A DNA stretch of 11,267 nt from JBKQWK01 sp052139595 (GCA_052139595.1 JBKQWK010000048.1:1-11267), one strand, 5' to 3'; shown: positions 1-6,960, counted from the first letter of the stretch. Notes: generated from the sequence alone by a model not told the origin. Translations and numbers: made by a program.

Positions 1-985
1 CAGACCCTTCAGATCCTCCGGCGCCTCAGTCCAGACAACTGGATCGGGGATGAACACCACTCGGTGCGGCTGCCCTTTGCGCCGCGCGCGGGCGTTCAGG
101 CGAAAGACTACTTCGAGGTCTTCTGTGATCGTCGTCGTGCTGAATCCTCCCCCATCAATGAGAGCATCGTTTCTGAAGACACCAAAGGCGCCGGCGACCA
201 GGAACTGGGCGCCGAGGCGGTTTAACGCCGTGCGCGTGGCCAAGTAGGCACGCAAATACTCGACCGTCTGCAGCGCAGCGAGAAAATCGCGCGGCGTGCC
301 CGCCTGGGTGACACGGCCGGCCACGACCGTGCGCCGTTGACGATGCGCACCACGCCAGCGACGGCGACCGTCTCCCGCGGCCGTTCGAGGAAGGGACGGG
401 CAACCCGCTGCAGCGCGTTCTTTTCCAGCACCGCATCGGCATCGGTCGTACAGACGAGCGGGTAGCGGGCGGCGTTAGTGCCGGCATTCAAGGCATCGGC
501 CTTGCCGGCATGCTCTTTACTGAGCACAACCAGGTTGGGAATCCGCTGCGAGACATAGATCGCCCGCACCGGCTGCGGTTGGGAATCCGCTGCGAGACAT
601 AGATCGCCCGCACCGGCTGCGTCGTGATCTGCACCCGTAGCGGCGCCTTGGTCGGCACGAGTTCATAAGCGGCGATCAGCTGGTCGAGCGTCGCATCACT
701 CGAGCCGTCGTCGACGACGACGATTTCGTACTGGCTGTACTCCAGCAACCGCATCGCATCAACCGAGGCGACGATCGAGGCTGCCTCGTTAAAAGCCGGC
801 ATGATCACCGAGATCGGCGGCGCAAACGGCGAGCTGAGAATGGTTTCTTCACCACCGACAGCCAGGCGACGGACGTAGGCGCCCGAGTCTCAAAAGGAAA
901 TGAAGAAGAGGATCGCGTAGACGATATCGAGGAGCAGGAAGTACGCGAGAAAGAAGAGGCTGATACCGGTGGCGACAGCGCTCAT
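1..985 (-). pseudogene. Broken family 2 glycosyltransferase (processive, polysaccharide-synthase type), 3' end off the window
   Basis: The gene reads leftwards and leaves the window at position 1. It would add sugars to a membrane-associated polysaccharide from the cytoplasmic face. The ATG at 985-983 starts a hydrophobic segment (ISLFFLAYFLLLDIVYAILF). The GT-A domain then shows ISVIMPAFNEA, IVVVDDGSSDATL, KEHAGKADALNAG, CTTDADAVL, GAFGVFRNDALI and TITEDLEVVFRL; the TED motif is typical of processive family 2 enzymes. The QxxRW region would lie beyond the edge. Three lesions break it: an in-frame TGA at 892-890 (codon 32), a 44-bp tandem duplication at 533-620 that shifts the frame, and loss of about one base near 328-333, after which the correct frame resumes to the edge. 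The start overlaps the upstream HEAT gene stop by one base (TGATG), so the pair was a translationally coupled operon. Family assignment is secure; the exact polymer is unknown. Confidence 0.85.
533..620. repeat. 44-bp perfect tandem duplication inside the glycosyltransferase gene
   Basis: Positions 533-576 and 577-620 are identical and adjacent. Because 44 is not a multiple of 3, the second copy shifts the glycosyltransferase frame: after one copy the protein continues as expected (RIPNLVVLSKEHAGKADALN), while with two copies RAIYVSQRIPN is read once in frame and then followed by out-of-frame residues. It looks like a recent slippage or unequal-exchange event, or an assembly artefact, because the copies have not diverged. 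Confidence 0.97.
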
Positions 986-1999
986 CAGGTCGCCACCGAT
1001 GGCTGGGGTTGAGACTGAGATGGGGGCTGTAGCGCAGACTCGGGTTGCACCTGCGCCTGCGCGCGCGCCAACGGCTCAAGCACGGCCGCAACCCGCTCGC
1101 GCACGTAGCGGTCGTCCGCGAGGCTCAAACTGTGCAGTGCCCGCTGGCCGACTGTGCCGAGACGGCTCAGCGCTTCGGCGCAGTTCTGCCGCACCCACCA
1201 GCTCTCGTCAAAGATGGCGCTCTGCAGCGCGAGGACGGCCATGCTGCTGCCCAGAAGACCCAGCGAGCGCGCAGCTTGGGCGCGCACCTGCCAGGCTGGG
1301 TCGCGCAGCTTAGGCAACAGTGCCGGCAGCGTCTGCGGGTCGCCAATGGCGCCCAGTGCCGCCGCCGCCCGGGCGTGCAGATCAAGATCTGGCGAGTGCG
1401 CCAGCAGATCGAACAGTATTGGCGTGGCCTGCGAGTCGCGCGTCTCGCCCAAGACACGCACGGCAGTAATGGCCGTCTGCCTAGCTTCCTGGTCGCCATC
1501 GTTTGCCCTCGCCACAATCTCGCTCAAGATCGGCACGACCTCGGCGCCCATGCCGAGCAGATGTGCCACGACGGCCGAGGCCGCCCACTGCGACTCATCG
1601 ACAAGTACGGCGGAGAGAGCAGCTACCGCTCGCTGGTCGCCACTGGCCGCCAGCGAGCGCGCCGCCAGCGGCGCCGCGAACGCAGCTCCGCCAGTGCCTG
1701 GGCAACGAAGCCCTCGCGCTCCAGGTAGGCGGCAATTCGCTCAACCTCACCACCACGGAGTACCGCCGCGTAGCGCAAGACCAGGTTCAGAACGACCTGT
1801 CGCTCGCGGCCACGCAGCGTTGCCAGCGGCGCCGTGTCAAGCGCAAAGCGCTGTACCTGTGGCTGCCACGCTGCTTCGATGCCAGGCGCAGCTTCTGCTG
1901 GCGCCGCGACCACAGGCGTAGCCAGAGCGTGGAGCCCGCCAGTGCCAGTGCCCAGGCAAAGAGAAACGACACCGTCACGGTCACAATGTACTGGCTCAC
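985..1999 (-). pseudogene. Broken membrane-anchored HEAT-repeat protein, first gene of the glycosyltransferase operon
   Basis: The GTG start at 1999-1997 follows an AGGAG box at 2010-2006 with 6-nt spacing. One N-terminal transmembrane helix (VTVSFLFAWALALAGSTLWL) is followed by basic residues. The next segment, in another frame, contains RGRERQVVLNLVLRYAAVL and EREGFVAQALAELRSRRRW. A third frame carries several HEAT repeats, for example AAALGAIGDPQTLPALLPKL and RAQAARSLGLLGSS, ending in a Q/P-rich tail. The three frames join by frameshifts near 1915-1870 and near 1680-1655. The intact protein would be about 335 residues. Proteins of this build commonly precede a family 2 glycosyltransferase, where they probably act as a scaffold or partner; that role is inferred. 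The stop overlaps the glycosyltransferase start (TGATG). Damage to both genes suggests the operon is no longer functional. Only the third frame (1569 to 985, 194 residues) remains a sizeable open reading frame. Confidence 0.75.
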
Positions 2000-2058
2000 C
2001 CCACTCTCCTCTCGCGAGGCTCTTCACCGATCAGATTGAACGCGACGCTCAAGCTGCT

Positions 2059-2087
2059 GTTGTATCGGCAGATACTTTAGTCGGCAA
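2059..2087 (-). promoter_or_regulatory. Candidate promoter of the HEAT/glycosyltransferase operon
   Basis: On the minus strand TTGCCG (2087-2082) and TACAAC (2064-2059) are separated by 17 nt, about 60 nt upstream of the GTG start with its good ribosome-binding site. The match to the housekeeping sigma-factor consensus is only partial (4 of 6 in each box). The rest of the 2000-2202 intergenic space shows no convincing signal for the divergent lipid kinase gene. Confidence 0.3.
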
Positions 2088-2202
2088 CAGATCTCTCGCG
2101 CCCATCTGCAACGAACAGCGGTCGGCGGCGACAACCACCGGCGGCGGCGTGCCCTCAATTACTGCCGTGCTGATGGACAAAAGGTCGCTTCTCTGACAAG
2201 TT

Positions 2203-3423
2203 GTGCGCATGGTGCGCCCCCTCCTCATCGTCAACCCAACGAGCGGATCGGCGCGCACCGGTCGCAATTTTCCCAGCATGCTCACCACCATCGAGAGCAA
2301 GCTCGGCGACGTTGACATTGTGTACACGGCGCGCCAGGGACATGCCGTCGAGTTGGCGCGGCGCGGCGTCGCTGAGGGCCACGACCTGATCATTGCCGTC
2401 GGCGGCGACGGCACGCTGAGCGAGGTCGCCAACGGCGTTCTTCAGGCACAGGGCAGGCAGACGGCGAAAGACCCGGGCGCTGACCCGCCGAGTCCCAGCG
2501 GCAGCGAGCCATGGGCTGGCGTCACCGAACCGCGGGCCGATCTCATTGCGCCGCAGGTTGACCACGGCAGGTCACAGGCTGATCTGATTGCGTCGCAGGT
2601 TGACCACGGCGAGCCGCGGGTCGGCCTCATTGCAATGGGCACGGGTGGCGACTTTCGCCGCAGCCTAGGCCTCGAGCACCAGCTCGATGCCTATTTGGCA
2701 GCGCTCACCAGCGGCCGCGAACGACGCGTCGATGTCGGCAAGGCGACGTTCGTCGACGAAGGCGGCGCAACCATCGACCACTACTTCATCAACGTCCTCA
2801 GCGCCGGTCTGGGCGGCCTCGTCGACCGCTACGTCAGCCAGAGTCCGCCGTTCATCGGCGGCGGCGGCGCCTACTACATCGCTTCCTTACGAGCGCTCGG
2901 CGCCTGTCGACGCCGCCCGTTACAAATTCGCATGTGGGTACCGGACAGCGATGCCGGCAACAGGCACGCGCTCACCGGCGGCGGAACCGACGGCGATGAT
3001 ACGCACGGCGGCAGAAGTGCGGCCGAACGCTTCTCTGCCGCCGCACCCTCGGCGCTCATCGAGCGCCAGGTTGAGGCCTGGATCGTCGCCGTCTGCAACG
3101 GCAGCTGGTTCGGCGCCGGCATGCACGTCTGCCCGCCGGCGCTGCCGGACGATGGCCTCCTTGACGTCGTCATGGTCACCGTCCCGACCAAGTCAGAGTT
3201 CGTGCGTAAGCTGCCCAGCGTTTACCGTGGTGAGCACCTTGCCATCGCCGGTGTCGAGCACATTCGCTGTACGCGCATCGAGATGGAGCTGGACGAAGCG
3301 GACGTCGCCATTCACGGCCGCAATGCCGGCAAACCCTACCTGCTTGATGTCGATGGCGAGCCGCTCGGTCGCCTGCCTCTGACTGTCGAGATTGTGCCGA
3401 GCGCGCTCAGGCTGTGCGTGTAG
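2203..3423 (+). CDS. YegS/diacylglycerol kinase-like lipid kinase with a repeat-containing insertion
   Basis: A cytoplasmic, membrane-surface kinase that probably phosphorylates diacylglycerol or a similar lipid with ATP, feeding phosphatidate recycling. Residues 1-80 hold the fold start (PLLIVNPTSGSA at 6-17) and the nucleotide-binding GGDGTLSE at 68-75. GTGGDF lies at 146-151. The C-terminal domain has CNGSWFGAGMHVCPPALPDD at 298-317 and DVDGEPLG at 382-389, all family hallmarks. Normally about ten residues separate the two nucleotide motifs; here about 60 extra residues (81-139) intervene, half of them a 14-residue tandem repeat. A second hydrophilic insert lies near 247-285. At 406 residues it is longer than the usual ~300. 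The GTG at 2203 has a nearby alternative ATG at 2209; neither has a convincing ribosome-binding site. The frame is intact. It stands alone, divergent from the broken operon on its left. Confidence 0.95.
   Translation: MRMVRPLLIVNPTSGSARTGRNFPSMLTTIESKLGDVDIVYTARQGHAVELARRGVAEGHDLIIAVGGDGTLSEVANGVLQAQGRQTAKDPGADPPSPSGSEPWAGVTEPRADLIAPQVDHGRSQADLIASQVDHGEPRVGLIAMGTGGDFRRSLGLEHQLDAYLAALTSGRERRVDVGKATFVDEGGATIDHYFINVLSAGLGGLVDRYVSQSPPFIGGGGAYYIASLRALGACRRRPLQIRMWVPDSDAGNRHALTGGGTDGDDTHGGRSAAERFSAAAPSALIERQVEAWIVAVCNGSWFGAGMHVCPPALPDDGLLDVVMVTVPTKSEFVRKLPSVYRGEHLAIAGVEHIRCTRIEMELDEADVAIHGRNAGKPYLLDVDGEPLGRLPLTVEIVPSALRLCV
2536..2619 (+). repeat. Two 42-bp tandem repeats encoding ADLIAxQVDHGxxx in the lipid kinase
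   Basis: Units 2536-2577 and 2578-2619 encode ADLIAPQVDHGRSQ and ADLIASQVDHGEPR. The following sequence (VGLIAMGTGGDF) starts like a third unit, and EPR precedes the first, so the array seems to have grown from the native strand that ends at GTGGDF. The units differ at several bases, so the duplication is not brand new, and it keeps the reading frame. Confidence 0.9.
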
Positions 3424-3548
3424 TCGGCCGAATGCCCTGAGCTCACAGCAGTCAACTGATCGGCGGACCGGCGCCAGAGCGACGTACCCGCACAGCGCAA
3501 AGTTTTAATGTAGCGCTACCATCCAGGTACGACGGCAGGCACCGTTGC

Positions 3549-3572
3549 ATCGTTGTCTAGCCAGGCAACGAT
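3549..3572. terminator. Strong hairpin between the lipid kinase and the helicase remnant, possible bidirectional terminator
   Basis: ATCGTTGTCT (3549-3558) pairs with AGGCAACGAT (3563-3572) around an AGCC loop, giving a 10-bp stem with one G-T pair. It lies downstream of both converging coding ends (3423 plus, 3605 minus), where a terminator is expected, but neither side has a T-tract. A separate 10-bp palindrome GTAGCGCTAC sits at 3510-3519. Otherwise nothing is recognisable in 3424-3604. Confidence 0.4.
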
Positions 3573-3604
3573 TCCTGCACCATTCGTCTGGTCAGCCGAC
3601 GGTT

Positions 3605-4340
3605 TTACGCCGTTTGCGATCGCCTCAGGCCCAGAACATTCTGTGCGATCTGCTCGACGTACCCTGTGTCGCCCGGCGTTTGCCGCACGACGTGGCGGCG
3701 CGCGAAATCGACCTCGCTCATGCCGCCGTCCCGCCAGGAGAGCTGGTTCAGCGGCGTGCGCGAGACGATGAACGAGTCGAGCGACACCGTGGGCTCGTCC
3801 AGCTGCCGCTCCAGATCCTTGATCGTCTCGGCGAAACGCAGTTTAGGGTCGTTTGGCCCCTCGATATTGCGGAGTCCCTTGGGATCGATGAAGACGATGT
3901 GCTGATGGAGGCCTCCGGACGGCGATTCGCCCCGGCCCAGCGACTGGCCTGGCCCAGAGATTCGGCGCCAACGCCCTCGACGAGCCAGAGGATGAAGTCG
4001 GGGTAAAAGTTGCCAGCCTCGAAGAAGCCGACACCGCGGCCGCGACTCTGATTACGCAGCAGATAGAGCTGCACACCGGTGAAGAGCCCGGTGGCGGTGC
4101 CAATCGCCTTGCCGCCGGCGCCGCCCCCAGAGCCGCCGCGGGCGTCGTTCCCGTCCCCGACGGGAGCCCGCTCGCGCGCCCACAGCGTGCGCAGGTCGCG
4201 CACGAAGTCGCGCTCGCCGTCGTTGAGCGCGACCGGCCGCACCTCGACAACGTCGTTTTGCGAGCAGGCCAAAAGCGGCTGGTAGAGGTGCCGGTCGAAG
4301 AACAGCGCCGCCGAGCTGCCGAACGGCAGATCGACCAAAC
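3605..4340 (-). pseudogene. C-terminal remnant of a type III restriction-like DEAD/DEAH helicase, PD-(D/E)XK nuclease end
   Basis: Only the last ~240 residues of a protein normally several times longer remain. The minus strand reads LPFGSSAALFFDRHLYQPLL, VALNDGERDFVRDLR, YLLRNQSRGRGVGFFEAGNF and YPDFILWLVEG, then, after a frameshift between about 3970 and 3905, HIVFIDPKGLRNIEGPNDPK and SLDSFIVSRTPLNQLSWRDG, ending at 3605. The PD (codons 4002-3997) and DPK (codons 3886-3878) pair fits a PD-(D/E)XK nuclease site. The helicase motor is gone. A glycine-rich stretch (ARGGSGGGAGG) looks like an expanded linker. At its start the reading frame runs without a stop from the antitoxin gene, so a deletion seems to have removed the N-terminal part and joined the two. 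Assignment rests on recalled family motifs; the nuclease part is the most certain. The gene cannot encode a working restriction enzyme. Confidence 0.75.
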
Positions 4341-4461
4341 GCGGTTGCGGGGACGGCTCATGACGGCTGTGCGGCCCTCCGGCCAACGCTCGGCGGACAA
4401 CCCGAACGTCGCGCGCCTCAACGTGCGTATGAGCACGTGAAGACGTCAGAGTGATGCACGT

Positions 4462-4776
4462 GTCCGCCGCCTTGGCGATCACACTGCGGACCTCGCTGCG
4501 AGATGCTCCCAGGGCCAGCACCGACTTGACCAGCAGATCCAGCGAGACCGATGCATCGGCCTCCATCTTGGCAACCCGTGACTGGCTTGAGCCGAGCCGT
4601 TGCGCGACCTGTGATTGCGTCCACGAGTTGCGCCGGCGCAGATCGCGCAGGTGGTCGCCAAGCGCCAGCTTGAGCTCGATGAACGTAGCTTCCTCCGCTG
4701 TCAGTTCGAGGAAGTCGGCCGCGTCACCGCTGCGTCAGCCGGCGGCCGCCAAGCGGTCTTTCTTGGCTTTATCCAT
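4462..4776 (-). pseudogene. Broken HigA-like XRE-family antitoxin, read on into the helicase remnant
   Basis: An antitoxin of this type binds DNA and neutralises the toxin encoded just upstream. The ATG at 4776-4774 follows AAGGAG (4790-4785) with 8-nt spacing and lies 5 bp after the toxin stop. It reads MDKAKKDRLAAAG, then TGA (4737-4735), then RSGDAADFLELTAEEATFIE and a helix-turn-helix (TQSQVAQRLGSSQSRVAKME) followed by SVSLDLLVKSVLALGAS. In relatives a Trp normally follows AAG, so TGA is best read as a TGG-to-TGA nonsense mutation. The family end is expected near AKAAD (4462), but no stop occurs there: the frame continues through about 40 unrelated residues into the nuclease remnant, making a 272-codon open frame from the internal ATG at 4566. 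Translation from there would lack the N-terminus and the first part of the HTH. Typical length (~105 residues) fits the proposed limits. Confidence 0.83.
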
Positions 4777-4781
4777 GCTGT

Positions 4782-5142
4782 TCACTCCTTCTCGGCCACA
4801 ATCAGATCGTAGTCGCGCAACCGGTGATTGCAGGCATCGCTCACGGACTTTGGGGGTCGCCTGCGTCTTCTTGGCGAACACATCGAGCACGACGATGGCG
4901 TCGGCGTCGATGCGGTAGACGATCCACCATGTGACGCTGGCATCGACCAAGCGCAAATCATGACACTGCCTGCCGATGACCGACATCGGCCGCGACTGTG
5001 ACAGGCTGAGCGATCCCCACGCTGCAGTCTGCGCAAGAGCAGACCGGCCTCGAGACGGGTATCCGCTGAGAGCGGCAGGGTGCGCACCTCGCCCGTGCAG
5101 CCACACCAGCAGCGTGTCGGTGCTGCGTCTCACACGAGGCAT
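4782..5142 (-). pseudogene. Broken HigB/RelE-family toxin (Gp49-like), three frameshifts
   Basis: An intact protein of this type would be an mRNA-cleaving toxin of a type II toxin-antitoxin pair; the toxin-before-antitoxin order is typical of higBA. The start ATG is at 5142-5140. Combining frames gives MPRVRRSTDTLLVWLHG, then EVRTLPLSADTRLEAGLLL with RRLQRGDR, then SVIGRQCHDLRLVD, WWIVYRIDADAIVVLDVFAK and KTQATPK, then SVSDACNHRLRDYDLIVAEK, stop at 4784-4782: about 119 residues, the usual family length. The three shifts are an extra G in the run at 5092-5094, a missing base near 5010, and an extra A in the run at 4849-4851. Each splits an otherwise continuous conserved sequence, and net translation from the ATG garbles most of the protein. 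Homopolymer positions make sequencing error a fair alternative for two of the three. Confidence 0.85.
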
Positions 5143-5156
5143 CTGATGTCAGAACA

Positions 5157-5185
5157 GATATAGATGTCAAGGAGCACGTGCTCAA
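5157..5185 (-). promoter_or_regulatory. Candidate promoter of the toxin-antitoxin operon
   Basis: On the minus strand TTGAGC (5185-5180) and TATATC (5162-5157) are separated by exactly 17 nt, 14 nt upstream of the toxin ATG, implying a very short leader. A consensus-like TTGACA at 5170-5165 has no suitably spaced partner and overlaps the spacer. Confidence 0.45.
5172..5183. promoter_or_regulatory. Perfect 12-bp palindrome, candidate antitoxin operator
   Basis: GAGCACGTGCTC is perfectly self-complementary and overlaps the -35 box and spacer of the proposed toxin-antitoxin promoter. HTH antitoxins normally repress their own operon through such palindromes; the assignment is inferred from position and symmetry. 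Confidence 0.4.
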
Positions 5186-5220
5186 GCGGACTGTCTGGCA
5201 TGCTGCCTCTGCGCCACAGT

Positions 5221-5346
5221 TCAGCGAATTGTGAACAGGCGCTCGCCATACGTACGCTGCCCGAGGCGCTTTTCGAGCGTAGCGATGAACTCGTCGCGCC
5301 TGGCAGCGATCTCACGTTCGAGCAGGGAGCGCAGCCGGAGCGCGGC
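5221..5346 (-). pseudogene. Coding-like tail of unknown origin between the transporter stop and the toxin promoter
   Basis: Directly after the transporter stop, the same minus-strand frame reads 41 residues rich in charged, helix-forming residues (LRSLLEREIAARRDEFIATL, EKRLGQRTYGERLFTIR) to TGA at 5223-5221. No ATG, GTG or TTG begins it, so it cannot be a gene as it stands. The composition looks like the C-terminal coiled-coil end of a larger protein; LFTIR followed by Trp is something I associate, weakly, with helicase or methylase C-termini in restriction islands, and here the next codon is TGA. It may be another fragment of the decayed defence island, or chance. Confidence 0.35.
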
Positions 5347-6954
5347 TCAGTGCTGAGTTGGCGCCGCCGCCGCCGCGGCAGACGGCGGCGCGCCCGCCGG
5401 CGATGGGCCCGGTGCCCCGGCCGGAGCCGGCGGCGGCCCGCCGGGCACCTGCGGCACCTGCGTGGGGCGCGTCAGCGAAGCGAGCGCGCCGGTAAGGGCC
5501 AGGCCAGCGCCGGTGAACATGGCGTACTTGTAGCCCAAGGCGTAGTTCTGAATGATGTGCAGAGCAGCCTGATGGGCGGCAGCTTCGGCCGTCGTCGTGG
5601 CGGCGCCGTGCGCGGTCGGGCCGACGGCCTGACCGTTCGTATAGATGAGGCGACTGCCCGAGACGCCCAGCTTGCTGGCGGCAATAGCACCGAGCACAGC
5701 CACGCTCATTGCCTGGCCGGTAACCCGCATGGTGCCCAGAAAGGCGCTGGCCAGACTCAGCTTGCTGCGTTCAACACTGCCCATAATGGCGCTGGTGTTG
5801 GGAGCACTGAAGGCTGCCATACCGATGCCGACGACAGCCAGACTGACCATCACCCGGGCGACTCCGGCCGTGATCGGCACAGTCGCCAGCATCACCATGC
5901 CGGCGGCGACGAGCGCCATACCCGCGGTACTGAGGACGCGCGAGCCGAACCGGTCGCTCAAGCGACCGGCCACCGGGCTGAGGATGGCCATCATCGCTGG
6001 TTGGGCAACCATCAGCCAACCGGTCACGCCGGCCGACCGCCCCTGCACGATCTCAAGGTAAATAGCCGTGAGAATGCTAATCGCGTAGAGCGCCATATAG
6101 TTGAGCAAAGCAGCCGCGTTGGCGGTGGCAAAGAGGCGGTTGTGCAGCACCAGATCGAGATCGAGCAGCGGATCCTTGACGTGCAGTTCGGTGTAAGCGA
6201 AGCCGACCAGGCTGGCGACCGAGACAACGAGCAGGACAATGGTGCTTGCCGCGGCCCAGCCCCACTCCTGAGCAAACGTCAGCGGTACCAACAGGGCAAT
6301 GAGGAATGCGCCCAGCAAGATCGCCCCGACCAAGTCGTTGCGGGGAGCGGCTTCGTTTGGCCGCTCGCTGCGTGGCAACAAGAACGAGCCCCAAATGAAG
6401 GTGACGATGCCGATCGGAATATTGACGAAGAAGATCCAGCGCCAACCGAAGTTGTCGACGATCTGCCCACCGAGCACAGGGCCAACGGCGAGGCCGATGT
6501 AGACCGCCATGACGTTGATGCCGAGGGCCTTGCCACGCTCTTTGGGCGGAAAGACGGCGGTGACGATCGCCGCTGACGTCGCCGCGAGCAGGGCGCCGCC
6601 GGCGCCCTGAAGCACGCGGCTCGAGATCAGCCAGGTGCCGTTCATGCTGAAGCCGGAAAGCAGGGAGCCAAGCGTGAAGATGACCACTCCGGCAAGGTAG
6701 AAGCGCACCCGGCCATGGTGATCTGCCAGGCGACCAACAGGAATCAGCAGAACCGCGGTAGCCAGCAGGTAGGCAGCCTGAACCCAGATCGAAGCACCGA
6801 AACTGAGCTTCAGATCGAAGCCCATTTTGCCCAGAGCAACCGAAACGATACTGCCGTCGAGCGGAGTCATGAAGGCACCGACCGACGTGAGAGCCAGCAG
6901 CTCCCACCGACGGTCGTGCAACTCTTCGAGTGTGATGCGATGCCAGGAAGGCAT
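5347..6954 (-). CDS. DHA2-family (EmrB/QacA type) MFS multidrug exporter
   Basis: A proton-driven inner-membrane exporter, probably of drugs or other toxic small molecules, about 14 transmembrane helices in 535 residues. Helix 1 carries motif D1 (LDGSIVSVALGKM, residues 32-44). Motif A in the loop after helix 2 is PVGRLADHHGR (72-82). Motif C in helix 5 is GLAVGPVLGGQ (154-164), characteristic of antiporters, followed by GWRWIFFVNIPIG (170-182). The last ~40 residues are a Pro/Ala/Gly-rich tail (GGPPPAPAGAPGPSPAGAPP), probably a disordered cytoplasmic end. I chose the ATG at 6954 over an upstream TTG (6996) because the family N-terminus is short and a TACCCT box sits 6 nt before this ATG. The frame is intact. 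It diverges from the phosphatase gene, with 122 bp between starts, and has no operon partner. Substrate is not predictable. Confidence 0.96.
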   Translation of the reverse strand: MPSWHRITLEELHDRRWELLALTSVGAFMTPLDGSIVSVALGKMGFDLKLSFGASIWVQAAYLLATAVLLIPVGRLADHHGRVRFYLAGVVIFTLGSLLSGFSMNGTWLISSRVLQGAGGALLAATSAAIVTAVFPPKERGKALGINVMAVYIGLAVGPVLGGQIVDNFGWRWIFFVNIPIGIVTFIWGSFLLPRSERPNEAAPRNDLVGAILLGAFLIALLVPLTFAQEWGWAAASTIVLLVVSVASLVGFAYTELHVKDPLLDLDLVLHNRLFATANAAALLNYMALYAISILTAIYLEIVQGRSAGVTGWLMVAQPAMMAILSPVAGRLSDRFGSRVLSTAGMALVAAGMVMLATVPITAGVARVMVSLAVVGIGMAAFSAPNTSAIMGSVERSKLSLASAFLGTMRVTGQAMSVAVLGAIAASKLGVSGSRLIYTNGQAVGPTAHGAATTTAEAAAHQAALHIIQNYALGYKYAMFTGAGLALTGALASLTRPTQVPQVPGGPPPAPAGAPGPSPAGAPPSAAAAAAPTQH

Positions 6955-6960
6955 CGCGAC

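Noticed and set aside
1045..2039. Several plus-strand open frames of 178 to 255 codons over the HEAT gene
   Set aside because: All are Arg/Ala/Pro-rich antisense shadows; the minus strand shows transmembrane and HEAT-repeat sequence, and a proper ribosome-binding site.
2536..2619. CRISPR-like or regulatory repeat array
   Set aside because: There are only two adjacent 42-bp units with no spacers, in frame inside a conserved kinase gene.
3545..4006. Plus-strand open frame of 153 codons opposite the helicase remnant
   Set aside because: No recognisable motif; the opposite strand carries the PD and DPK nuclease motifs and conserved flanking sequence.
4735..5142. A 135-codon frame joining toxin-like and antitoxin-like residues as a natural fusion
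   Set aside because: It only spans both because of indels in the toxin gene. The true toxin end (RLRDYDLIVAEKE, stop, ribosome-binding site, ATG of the antitoxin) is visible in another frame.
5165..5170. Consensus TTGACA as the -35 box of the toxin promoter
   Set aside because: A 17-nt spacing would put the -10 box on ATCAGA overlapping the toxin start codon; TTGAGC with TATATC 17 nt away fits better.
5164..6576. A 470-codon open frame on the plus strand opposite the transporter gene
   Set aside because: Its product is a low-complexity Arg/Gly/His/Asp-rich sequence without domains. It is the antisense shadow of a clearly conserved 14-helix transporter in GC-rich DNA.
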